Shown here piece by piece: positions 1-8,412 of a stretch of 13,041 bases of DNA. The stretch is from Euperipatoides rowelli (Eukaryota > Onychophora > Udeonychophora > Euonychophora > Peripatopsidae): assembly GCA_003024985.2 (NCBI GenBank), contig PXIH01S0025269.1; one strand, given 5' to 3'. Below the pieces are notes generated by a model. It was not told where the DNA came from. It did not search any database and was given only the letters and a program-made list of their open reading frames with translations. The position numbers were made by a program, and so were the translations under genes. Numbering within the stretch: position 1 is the stretch's first letter; every line of letters starts with the position of its first letter.

Positions 1-402
1 GATTTCTATGTATAATTTAGTCTCTGAGTTTCCTTTTGTTTGTTGTCATTACTAATAGCCTAGGGTAAGCGGGGGAAATAGTATCCGGCCTTAACCACTC
101 TTCCACAGCTGTTTTCCATTAGTATTATTATCCTTACCAAGACAACCCTTATCATACAGTTTTGCAATGCATTGTTGTAAATCTAAGGTTCAATAGCATG
201 GAGCCGAACAAGAGCGCCCACCCACCCCATTTTCCCCCAAACGAATGATAAGAGCGCATGGGCCCTTGCTCGGCATTCTATGGTAATAATAATAATAAAA
301 AATTTCATCAGAATATTTCGACGCTTCAAATTGAGAATATTTAATTTAATTGAAAACAATTAATAGAAAATAATAATTTCTATAATTGGATATAAAACTT
401 AC
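1..402 (-). other. Partial ATG2 intron downstream of exon d
   Basis: This begins with the minus-strand donor GTAAGT at 397-402 and runs off the window. I searched both strands for an exon entering in phase 1 with ATG2-like sequence and saw none. The only distinct structure is an imperfect inverted repeat around 201-276. Confidence 0.6.
201..276. repeat. Imperfect inverted repeat, GC-rich arms
   Basis: The arms GAGCCGAACAAGAGCGCCC (201-219) and the reverse complement of 258-276 (GCCGAGCAAGGGCCCAT) match in most positions, with a C-rich loop between. The word AGAGCGC is also directly repeated at 211-217 and 251-257. A related GAGCCGAGCAAGGGG piece occurs at about 10040-10054, so this may be a dispersed element end. 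No target duplication was seen. Confidence 0.4.
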
Positions 403-553
403 TGTTATGGTAAATACTAAATTTGTTCATCTGAAAGCACATATAACGAGTTTCTGGATTCCCATGGTAACAATTGACAAAGAATAAACAACTTTCTTCA
501 GCTATTAGCAACATTTCACCATGTTTTCCGTCCAATAAATTATCACTTTCATC
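403..553 (-). CDS. ATG2: ATG2 exon d (last of four in window)
   Basis: The 151-nt exon runs from acceptor ctttattttctaaag|GATGAAAG to donor CATAACA|GTAAGT. It enters in phase 0, matching the end of the previous exon, has 50 codons and ends in phase 1 after a single A. The order is a polar linker (DESDNLLDGK), a HGEMLLIAEESCLFFVNCYHG strand-turn-strand, then RYMCFQMNKFSIYHN. The HGE...L..E...F.V..Y.G pattern followed by YxCxQ is what I expect directly after the acidic-loop region of animal ATG2. The split of the last codon means the protein continues in an exon that I could not find between 1 and 402; it probably lies beyond the window edge. Confidence 0.84.
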
Positions 554-888
554 CTTTAGAAAATAAAGAAAATATTAAATGAATTATTATTAATGCACAA
601 AAGTACAGTATGTGAGAGCTCAAAGAGCACATCTCATACAAGACACTGCTTGGAAAATCATATTTTAAATTGTAACCAAGTTTTATGTTGTAAATATGAA
701 TGTTGAAAATAAAATACATTTGCCAATTTAATAATGGTTATATTAATATATTTTAATATTTGGCAAGGTTTTATTGTAGTGGAGCAGTATGTACCATGAA
801 CGTGCCAGTGGGTAGAATTTATTAAAGGTTTTATTATGAATGCAGGTCGAGGGAAGGTTTAAATTAGGAACATTAACGGTTAGGCTAG

Positions 889-896
889 CTTAGGAA
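889..896. repeat. Left target-site duplication CTTAGGAA
   Basis: This octamer abuts the left end of the 2.87-kb element and is identical to the one at the right end. Confidence 0.8.
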
Positions 897-1009
897 CAGG
901 CCCGTAGTCAGAATAGATTTATGAGGGGGCAAAAAATTTCAAGGGGAGTGGTATCAACATTTTTACATTGTATTAAAAACACATATATCCAGTATACTGT
1001 ATAATTTTA

Positions 1010-1945
1010 CCAATTATGTCAGATACCAAATTATGGTAGAGCCTCATCGGGTTGAAATAGTCTTCCTCGTAGGGTCTTTAACACTTCCCCTCCCCTTTTG
1101 GACCCTATTTTATCGTGAGAAGGACTATTGAATACTACATAACTTAATTAGACTCCCAACATAATAAAATCAGTTATTTGTACGATTCTATTTCACCGAA
1201 GCAGCGGAATTGCACACAAGTGGGTGCGACCAAAATCAAACAAGTATTAGAAATCATTTATTGGAAGGGGTCGGTCTTATTTCCAAGATTCACAAAGTTA
1301 TGATCTGACAAACATGAATTATCTCTAATAGATATTTGCCTGCCATAAGAGTGTAAACTTTAGGACTTTCAGATCTAAAATTGACTATAATTACGACTCT
1401 TGGCTACACTTGTGCATAGTTAGCTTAGACACATGCACCTTTTACCAAGTCCTAATTATAATCCTAGCTAAAAAGGGAAAATAACCAATCATATACTAGA
1501 CTATTAATACTAGCTGATGTCTACTCTTACATACCAATGCCCAGAATTAATATGTCTAATTTTATCACATCCATCTGCAAGACTAATGCAGATGCTAGCT
1601 ATCCCAATAGCCTAATAAGTAATGATGAGTTCTTGTTCCGAGAGCCGCTGGTTTTATACTCTTAGACTGACTAAATTAGCCCTCACAACTCGAAGAAAGA
1701 TAAAGGGAAGGCCCTGACTATCCCTGACCTAACAAACTCAACTCGACACAACCGACTAGGAATAAGGAGGAGAAAGAAGACACTTCTTTATTATTCCCTG
1801 GCCCGATTAGACCAGGTACCACCCCCATCTCGCGCTTAAGCCTAAAGGACATCACAAAATTTATCCTTTCAGCATCGAATAAAGGAAAGTGTAATCACAC
1901 GCAAGTTCAACTTTAACAAGAATGCACGTTTAATTTACTAGAAAT
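1010..1945. repeat. Long diverged repeat, copy A (inside the 2.87-kb element)
   Basis: This stretch aligns in the same orientation and order with about 12010 to the window end. Anchors are AGATACCAAA...CCTCATCGG...CTTCCTCGTAG...TTCCCCTCCCC (1020-1094), TTATTTCC...AAGTTATGATCT (1277-1306), and CGACTAGGAATAAGGAGGAGAAAG...TATTCCCTGGCCCGAT...CATCTCGCGCT (1752-1837). Each has a recognisable partner in copy B. By eye the anchors are roughly two thirds identical, with many small gaps. No coding frame survives in it. Confidence 0.6.
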
Positions 1946-2795
1946 TAAGATGACAGATAGTTCCATGCCCAAATACATTACACCAAAATTCCCCAATAAA
2001 TATAACATATATTCTTATCAGGAACAATTCAAAGGTTAGCTAACAACAGGAGAGGTTGGAATTATAGCCAATCTGGGAAATTTAATTAAGCAAAAGGCCT
2101 GGGTGAAAATGGGAGATTTAAGCGTCAAATTAATATTGATATGATTTACTGCGAGTTCTTAATAATAGTTCTAATCTTTTTTTGGATTTCACACAATTTA
2201 TTAGAGTCCAAATTCTAACTATTAATCAGGAAAAGTCTCTTTAGTCTAGTTTTCTAGTTTTACTTGGGGTTGGGAAACTATGAATGCTGGTTCGAACCGA
2301 GGGACGTTGCCTTGACAACCAATTTGACTATAAAATACTGTAAATTAATGGCAAATTTTCTTGGTTAGACTGATAATTAAGTGGAATAAATTAGTTTTCG
2401 ATGGATAATTTACAAGGAATAGAATTTGATTAATATTTCTGACGAGGTTCTGATCATTTAATTCTAAGAGAATTTTTGTGGATCATCTCCTACAATCAGC
2501 TAGAAAATGATACTGACTTAGATTCGAAAATTTTTGTCCCCATCTCCTCGAATGGAGCTCAGGTAGCTCTATTTATATCTTCTTGTTGTTATGTGCGTTT
2601 TTGGTTGTCATATAAATCCTTGTAGATTGGTTGGTGTAAGTCCCACGTTTCTGCAGTATGTAGATGAGGTGATGTCAACAAAGATGATGTCACTATGAAA
2701 GCAGCTCCTCCAAGTGAGAAATTAAGGCAACAATTTGTTTAATAGAATTTATTGCAAGCAATATAGGCTAGGTAGTCTGGATTACAGAGATGACA

Positions 2796-2827
2796 GGGCA
2801 AGGGGGGAGGGGGGTTTGGAAAGGGGG
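2796..2827 (+). other. G-quadruplex candidate
   Basis: Four runs of at least three G (GGG, six G, six G, five G) are separated by loops of 3, 1 and 8 bases. The last loop is longer than the usual limit of seven, but carries a GG pair that could serve in a two-layer form. It lies within the inserted element. Confidence 0.45.
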
Positions 2828-3229
2828 CAGATTGGCATTAGTTGGCCATAATTCCGATAATAATTACAGAATAATATATAATTTATAAATAAAATATATA
2901 TACATTATGATCTTTTCTTGTGTAAACAATAAAATTAAAATATACATTTCAACCAATAATTTTTTTCCTGAATATACACTAAATTACATCATTTGTTTTA
3001 TACTGTTTTTATATAAGTAAAATTAACCATTATGAACATTATATTTTTTTCAGGTGACCTGTTAAGGCCCAAAAAGTATAACTTCTAGAACAGCAACAAA
3101 CCACAATATTTCTCTTTGTCTAAGTGAATTAAATAAAAATTAGGAATAAGAGAGATAATTATATTAATTTTATGTCTCATTCTGTAGTTTGTTTGTGTGT
3201 ATTCTTTAAAAAACTACAATTATGTGCTG

Positions 3230-3245
3230 ATACAGTATACTGTAT
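3230..3245. repeat. 16-bp perfect palindrome ATACAGTATACTGTAT
   Basis: The sequence equals its own reverse complement. It is followed 20 bases later by a second ATACAG-tg-CTGTAT palindrome (3265-3278). Both are built of the word TACAGTA/TACTGTA that recurs through the window. Confidence 0.7.
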
Positions 3246-3765
3246 ATTATATCCATACATGCACATACAGTGCTGTATATAATGTATTATATTAGCTGAA
3301 AGCCTGGGATTGGAAAGTCAAAAATATCCTGACAATTTTGTATTTGCATTATTATGAGCTGCATTTTATATGCCAAGTGAAACAGTTATTCTATTTTATA
3401 AAATGAGACTATTCTCCCTTTGAAAGTGTAATGGAATGTTCCATTTTCTTTTGCCACATTCTCGGGGATCTTTAATACTTTGAATATAGTATACTATTTC
3501 TTTTCTAAAATAAAAACCTTTATATTAGAATTTCTATTTGAAAATAAAAATATTGTCTTTAAAATCAATATCGGATAAAATTCTTAATAGATTTTTGACC
3601 TTAGCTAAAAAGTTATTTATTCTAGAAAATAGACGGCAAATCCTTTTTATTGAATTTGTTCATCTGTGGACCGTGATAACGTTTAACGGAAATATGGTAG
3701 GTCGGGAGAACAATATTCTATGACGGGTGCCACACGACCTTCCCCCCTACCTGGCTATGGGCCTG

Positions 3766-3773
3766 CTTAGGAA
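3766..3773. repeat. Right target-site duplication CTTAGGAA
   Basis: This octamer abuts the right end of the 2.87-kb element and is identical to 889-896. Confidence 0.8.
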
Positions 3774-4182
3774 TCTGTAATAAATGATCTCCAATTCCTA
3801 AGATTAAAAATATGTACTGTATGTTGATGTTGTAATCCTGTATTTTAGGTGGGCTAGAATACAGGTTACTGATTGAACTATGTAGCAAGGTGCTCCTAAC
3901 TCCAACATGAGAGAAAGAAATGTGATAAGGTTTTTAGAGATGATCCCGTGAAAACCACAGGAAAGTTGAATGAAACCTCACTTATTTTGAATGAGAAGGG
4001 ATTTTTAGAAATATGGAAAATTTCAAACTGAAAAATAGATGCATAATTTGTGTATGGGTATTTCTTTCTACATTTATTCTAAAATAATAAACAAATTTCA
4101 AACTTTATTCGGATATTTTCTAAAATTTAAGAACCAATTGTCCCTTATGACCATGTTCGAAACATTAGAAATTCTGAAATGA

Positions 4183-4193
4183 GGGGGGGGGGG
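4183..4193 (+). repeat. Homopolymer run of 11 G
   Basis: An uninterrupted G11 lies in the intron 40 bases beyond the donor of exon c. Its length is likely polymorphic or error-prone in sequencing. Confidence 0.8.
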
Positions 4194-4232
4194 TCCAAAT
4201 ATTGACATTTAATTGTGTATCCTATTAATTAC

Positions 4233-4405
4233 CTTAACTGGTGGGTAGAATGTAAGGTTTCCTTGAGTAATGTGAACCGTTAAGGTCATCCTACTTTGGA
4301 GGTGCATATCAACTTCTCTTAGCTTTTTCTTACAATGTTTTTGTTCATATACTGAGTACATTGGCTTCACTTCTTCCTCTTCATCTTCGGAATCAGAACT
4401 TGTAT
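4233..4405 (-). CDS. ATG2: ATG2 exon c (acidic cluster and beta strand)
   Basis: The preferred exon is 173 nt, from acceptor aataatatag|ATACAAGTTC (pyrimidine tract at about 4418-4434) to donor GTTAAG|GTAATT. AT completes the split Asp codon; 57 codons follow and the exon ends in phase 0. It begins with TSSDSEDEEEE, an acidic serine-rich stretch that looks like a casein kinase 2 type substrate (inferred from composition only). A basic patch KHCKKKLRE follows, then the strand pair LTVHITQGNLTFYPPVK, which is typical of an RBG groove unit. A second acceptor (tttcag at 4436-4441, exon edge 4435) would add 30 nt in frame, encoding ten extra hydrophobic and Asn/Lys residues. The choice between the two acceptors is uncertain; the downstream one has the better pyrimidine tract. 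Confidence 0.85.
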
Positions 4406-4945
4406 CTATATTATTTTTAAAGGAAAAAAAAACAACTGAAATCTCGTCAACTCTAGTGAATCATAAACAAATTTTTGTAAATGTATAACCAGGAACAAAA
4501 TATATTGAATATTTATTTATTATAATTAAGGAAGCGGGATCTTCCTTAATAATCATAATATACTAGGAAACAAGTTTTAAGCATAAAGTCAAAGGGAGGG
4601 TTAGATATATATAAAAACAAAAAAAAACAGGAATACGAAGTAAAATGTTTTTTTACAATAAATTATTTAAATTCTGTTTATGGGCCACCATCTTCATCTT
4701 AATTATCAACTACAAGCTAGTTTTGCTTTTTTTATCCATTATATACAGCAGAAAGCAAATAATTATGAGCAGATGCCAAATATAAAAAAAAAAAATATTA
4801 AGGCAGTTAATTAAAATGTTTCCCATAAAAATATTACAAATATAAAACATTTGTGGGGGAAATGTGCAAATAAAGTGTGGAATGATGTAATAGTTCAAAC
4901 TTTCTTGATTTAATATCCTTTCTCACTTTTTTTTCTGATTTAATG

Positions 4946-4976
4946 CAATTTTGTAACTAATAATGTTACAAAATTG
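4946..4976. repeat. Perfect 12-bp stem inverted repeat
   Basis: CAATTTTGTAAC (4946-4957), a 7-base loop, then GTTACAAAATTG (4965-4976). The right arm with flanks (ATGTTACAAAATTGAA, 4963-4978) recurs exactly at 5924-5939. It could be a hairpin or the remains of a small inverted element. Confidence 0.7.
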
Positions 4977-5053
4977 AATAATACAAACATATATTGTAAA
5001 TATTATCCCAAGGAAAAAAATATTAGCAGGATCAAATTTCTGATTTTAAATAG

Positions 5054-5070
5054 CCCCCCCCCCCTCCCCC
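5054..5070 (+). repeat. C-rich run (C11-T-C5)
   Basis: Eleven C, one T and five C stand in AT-rich intron. It is simple sequence with no other context. Confidence 0.8.
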
Positions 5071-5203
5071 ACCTTCCAATTTATTGGCATTTTTCAGCTC
5101 CATTGAAAACTATGAAACCGTTAAAAAAAAAAGTGTAAATAAAATTTTTAAAAACCTTCCTGGAGAAGACTACCGCATATGTGACACAAACACATACTTT
5201 TAA

Positions 5204-5256
5204 TCAGAGGTTCATAACCTTCAAGAGGGATAAGAAGGGTGGTGTGGGGATCAAAT
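5204..5256 (+). mobile_element. Possible lone hAT-like terminus
   Basis: CAGAGGTTCATAACCTT followed by a run ending GGGGATCAAA resembles the CAG-GTTCTTAACCT...GGGGTC ends common in hAT (Charlie-type) elements, and the right end of the 8001-8412 element. I could not find the matching opposite end or a target duplication, so it would be a truncated copy if real. Confidence 0.4.
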
Positions 5257-5549
5257 AAATGTTTTTGCTATACAATAATATGGTTTTTATTTAAAAATTA
5301 TTACAAAAAAGGATTGATGCTTGGTGACATGAGTAAATATATCAAAAGTTTTTATCAAAAAGTTTTGCCAATGAGTCACAGACAGTGAAAAATCTGTTTA
5401 CTTAAAAAAATATTTGCAGAAAAACAATGTGTTTTCATTAAAAAAAATGCATTGGTTGTAATGTTAAAAAAATTATCACATACTGTACATGACCTGTAAT
5501 ATACTTTGTGTAATTCCAAGTTTTAAATTTACATGATGTTGATTTCTAA

Positions 5550-5569
5550 TTTTTTTTTTTTTTTTTTTT
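5550..5569 (+). repeat. Homopolymer run of 20 T
   Basis: This is an uninterrupted T20 run, 40 bases before the piggyBac-type MITE. It could be the poly-A tail of a decayed minus-strand retroposon, but no body is recognisable. Confidence 0.7.
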
Positions 5570-5609
5570 CATTAAAAATTCTTTCTTTTTGTGTTATTTT
5601 AAAACTTAA

Positions 5610-5829
5610 CCCTTTCCTCTCCACGTTAAAATTGCATTCTTTTAAATCCTCCGATTTTAATTTGTTTATTTTTTAAAATCATTTGGTATGATTAAAAACA
5701 AATATATTTTAGTCCCTTTGAACATAAATTTTACTAGTTTGAAGCATTTTTGAGGCAAACAACCTAACAATGATTGTTGAATTGTAAAAAAAAAATGTCT
5801 ACATATTACCGTCAGGGGAGTGGAATGGG
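5610..5829. mobile_element. 220-bp piggyBac-type MITE flanked by TTAA
   Basis: The left end CCCTTTCCTCTCC (5610-5622) and the reverse complement of the right end CCCATTCCACTCC (5817-5829) match at 11 of 13 positions, with a further ACG/GACG match just inside. Both ends abut TTAA (5606-5609 and 5830-5833), the target site and duplication of piggyBac transposons, whose ends begin with CCC. The 220-bp length and AT-rich non-coding interior indicate a miniature non-autonomous copy. The chance of TTAA alone is high here, but TTAA plus matched C-rich ends is not. Confidence 0.75.
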
Positions 5830-6035
5830 TTAAATATTCATAAAGTTTTGGTCATTAAATACAAAGTTATACAGTAGTACTTGATAATATCATGACAGAG
5901 GTTTTATATTATTATTTTCCTAAATGTTACAAAATTGAACTCACAAAACCAGGAAGTAAATGTGCAAAATCATTTTCTCAGCAAAAGTTTAATTGAAATA
6001 AAATTATTAAATTTTTTTATTTTTTTTATCAGTGT

Positions 6036-6121
6036 CTGCTGGTTTGGTCTAGTTGTGAGAACGCTAGCCTACTGACTGAGATATACAGTACGCCTGATGA
6101 CTATGAGTTCGATAGAAGACT
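6036..6121 (+). mobile_element. tRNA-derived SINE head or decayed tRNA pseudogene
   Basis: GGTTTGGTCTAGTTGTGAGAACGC (about 6041-6064) resembles the D-arm and box A of tRNAs (expected TGGTCTAGTGGTTAGAAC). GAGTTCGATAG (about 6105-6115) resembles box B (GGTTCGAATCC). Between them, GCCTACTGACTGAG can be read as a disrupted anticodon arm followed by an inserted ATATACAGTA. Stems do not close properly, so a working tRNA is unlikely. The T- and A-rich flanks fit a SINE remnant; clear direct repeats were not found. Confidence 0.6.
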
Positions 6122-6892
6122 TGTAATGAATTTTTTTCATAAGTTTTTTTCTGGTTTAGTTTTCCTTAATTTATTTAGTTAATAAGTTTCATAAAATTTC
6201 TGTCTAAATTCATTGAGCAATGATGAGTTTATATGTACACATTCATAGAAAGCTATTTGAATTAAAATTTATTTCAAACAATCAATTTTTTTTTAATTTT
6301 TTTTTTTAAATTGATCAGATATGCTAAAATTTCCTTTGACATTCCTACCCCAAAGCTGTAATTTAATAGTGATTGAAAATTGAGAGGCTCGTTCAATTTT
6401 AATATAACTTTTGCTTGGATGTATTTACGAACATCAATAAAAATCTTCCATCATCATTAAAAAAAAAAAACAGCAAAGAAAATTTTAATATAAGAAAAAA
6501 AATTGTCTCTCCCTCTTATAACAAATGGATTTAACATACTGTAAACTTTAAAACTCAATAATTAAACATTCAAATTATTAATTAAAGCAACTGGATCAGG
6601 CATGAAATTAGATTAACAAAGCTTAAACTAATTTAACAAAACAATCAAGGCATTTAGAGTAATTAACAATAATGTTTTAACTGGAAAATTCAAAGATCTT
6701 ATGGTATTATTTATCAATGGAACACAAGGCTCACCAGAGCAGGATATCAGTGATAGTAGTGTCAACTTCTTAACTTCGCTTGTTCCATGAAGATGTAAAT
6801 TAGGTTCACATCTTACAGCTTCATACTGTATGTATTGAAGTTACATTAGGCTCATGGCCAAGTATAAAATTCCTGTGGTTAGAAATAACACC

Positions 6893-6944
6893 CTGGAATT
6901 CAACAACTGAGCTGGAATTCAATAACAGCCTGGAATTAACTGAG
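6893..6944 (+). repeat. Short tandem repeat, 18-19-bp unit, about 2.7 copies
   Basis: CTGGAATTCAACAACTGAG (6893-6911), CTGGAATTCAATAACAGC (6912-6929) and CTGGAATTAACTGAG (6930-6944) are consecutive variants of one unit. Confidence 0.75.
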
Positions 6945-7762
6945 CTCGTTAATGATTGCCAGCCTGCTATTGAGACTTAAATTGCTTCATATCCTTTTTA
7001 TAAACGGTGTGAAATTAGGATTAAAATTTTATTTTAAAATTAGCTTTTTCAATCATGTTTATTTGACTGTAGTTTTAGTATTTGTTTACAATACGTTTTT
7101 TTCTGTTATCACAGTTCATGGTCCTTGCGTTTGTAATCCTGTTTGTGTCCACTCCTAAAATCTTTCAATGCTATTTATAAGTATTTGCAATTTTAGTTCC
7201 TATTTAATGTTGCCATAGTGACATAAATTTGGTATCTAATATTATAATCAATCTCAAAGGGCCAAACTAATAATTCTTAAACCTAATAATTTATATATAC
7301 AAAGATTAACAATACATGTGAACTAATATATGTCAACTAATAACACTAAGCATAAATAAATACACACAAAGACTGGGAATGCTAACTTTAAACATGTTGG
7401 TCTTTAACAGAACAAATAGCACTAACTGTTTGGCTATCTTATGATAGGCATTGGTCTAACCCTATAATTAAAGATAAAATGTTTATTTACTCTCCCATCT
7501 ATAAAAAAATAATACATTTTAAAAATTATTTTGCAAAAATTTTGTTTGGTTTTTAAAATCATCATTATATTTATATTATAGACACTATCATTCTAGCTCT
7601 TCAAACATAGTTAGGCTTTTGAAATCAAATAAAGTATTTTTTAAAAAAAAGGAAATGAACTATCTAATTAAAGAGCTAAAAAAAAAATCAAGTCAAACTA
7701 TAATTCATGCTTAATTTAAATCCTAAAGCTACATCCTGCACTAAAACAATCTTAAGACTCAC

Positions 7763-7911
7763 CATTTTGGAGGGCTGATTTACACATATGATAACGGCTA
7801 TAATGAGTATTAGACCATAGCTGACTATTCACTCCGTGATGACCAAATCTATCCTGAGAAAGTTTAACTTGAGGTGCTTCTGGTTCCCATAGAAAGAGGT
7901 CATTGTTGATT
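7763..7911 (-). CDS. ATG2: ATG2 exon b (INNDLFLWEP block)
   Basis: The 149-nt exon has acceptor ttgtttcag|AATCAACAATG and donor AATG|GTGAGT. It starts with the last base of a split Arg codon, has 49 full codons (INNDLFLWEPEAP... to ...KSALQN), and ends with G of a codon completed as GAT (Asp) by the next exon. INNDLFLWEPEAP is the strongest family signature in the window. The middle (VKLSQDRFGHHGVNSQLWSNTHYS) is polar and probably a loop leaving the groove. An MCKSAL segment near the end resembles the short hydrophobic piece that precedes the acidic loop in animal ATG2 proteins, as I recall. The Met codon at 7938-7940 that heads the longer open frame lies in the intron before the acceptor, so it is not a start. 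Confidence 0.88.
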
Positions 7912-7992
7912 CTGAAACAAATATCATCAGTAACAATCAATGAATAATCTAATGAATAATCTAGTCAGGAAAATCTATGACTGCAAAGACTT

Positions 7993-8000
7993 GCTTAGTA
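7993..8000. repeat. Left target duplication of the hAT MITE (imperfect)
   Basis: GCTTAGTA is to be compared with CATTAGTA at 8413-8420; the last six bases are identical. Confidence 0.6.
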
Positions 8001-8412
8001 CAGCGTTTAACCTGTGTCCGTGGACCCGGGCGGTCCGCAGGGCATAAGCAAGGGATCCGTGAACGATTAGGAAAAAAAATAAAAAATTTTGTAATTTTTA
8101 TTTATTTTCTAAATTGAACTAATTACTATTATATTAAACATAAAGAACATGAACAAAACTTTGTCATTTTTTAAAAATTGAACAATAACTAGGAAGAGCA
8201 AATTAACTATTATAATACTCTGCTCATCTAAAAAGATACATTTTAGAACTTTGGGACATTCCATTATCCGGCAGGGGAGAAAGTTACATTTTCTTATTAG
8301 AAGATCTTACTCTTATTTTTTTTCTGTCATTTTGACAGGCTTGCCTTCACATCTGTATTTTATATATTTTAAATTATGGGGTCTGCCATGTAGTAAAGGT
8401 TAAGAACTCCTG
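8001..8412. mobile_element. 412-bp hAT-type MITE
   Basis: The left end CAGCGTTTAACCTGTGTCCGTGGACCC and the reverse complement of the right end CAGGAGTTCTTAACCTTTACTACATGGCAGACCCC share CAG-G-TTTAACCT and the TGG..CCC segment. This is the familiar CAG-GTTCTTAACCT-...GACCCC end of hAT (Charlie-like) elements. The flanking octamers GCTTAGTA (7993-8000) and CATTAGTA (8413-8420) agree at 6 of 8 positions, as expected of an old 8-bp target duplication. The interior is AT-rich and non-coding, so the copy is non-autonomous. The left end also holds a GGACC/GGTCC hairpin at 8022-8036. Confidence 0.78.

Larger units (their letters stand above)
897..3765. mobile_element. 2.87-kb TIR element with perfect 8-bp target duplication (hAT- or P-like)
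   Basis: The left end CAGGCCCGTAGTCAG (897-911) and the reverse complement of the right end CAGGCCCATAGCCAG (3751-3765) agree at 13 of 15 positions. G-rich sequence follows on both sides (GAGGGGGC, TAGGGGGG). The element is flanked by identical CTTAGGAA octamers at 889-896 and 3766-3773, a clean target-site duplication. An 8-bp duplication and ends starting with CAG fit the hAT superfamily; P-type elements also make 8-bp duplications and cannot be excluded. I see no intact transposase frame on either strand, so it is non-autonomous or decayed. The interior includes one copy of a long diverged repeat (about 1010-1945) and a G-rich tract near 2796-2827. Confidence 0.8.
554..4232 (-). other. ATG2 intron between exons c and d (3,679 bp)
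   Basis: This is bounded on the minus strand by GTAATT (4227-4232) and ctaaag (554-559). Most of it is the inserted 2,869-bp element at 897-3765. The rest is AT-rich, with an 11-G run at 4183-4193 and no further coding signal that I can see. Confidence 0.75.
4406..7762 (-). other. ATG2 intron between exons b and c (3,357 bp)
   Basis: The donor is GTGAGT (7757-7762) and the acceptor is atatag (4406-4411). Apart from the separate entries (hairpin at 4946-4976, C11 run, hAT-like end, T20 run, piggyBac MITE, SINE-like piece, small tandem repeat) the stretches 4490-4940, 6130-6890 and 6950-7750 are plain AT-rich sequence with poly-A/T runs, and I see nothing further there. Confidence 0.75.

Noticed and set aside
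3538-3723. Plus-strand open frame of 61 codons near the right end of the 2.87-kb element
   Set aside because: Lys/Ile/Leu/Phe-rich composition expected of AT-rich DNA, no recognised domain and no transposase motif; it is kept only as part of the element.
4710-4898. Minus-strand open frame of 62 codons within an ATG2 intron
   Set aside because: Phe/Ile/Tyr-rich translation of AT-rich intron; the phases of exons b and c already join directly without it.
4183-5070. G11 run (4183-4193) and C11 run (5054-5064) as ends of an inverted element
   Set aside because: Only the homopolymers match; the flanks do not, and an ATG2 exon lies between them.
6952-7158. Plus-strand open frame of 68 codons
   Set aside because: Low-complexity hydrophobic translation of AT-rich intron, no family resemblance, no splice-site context.
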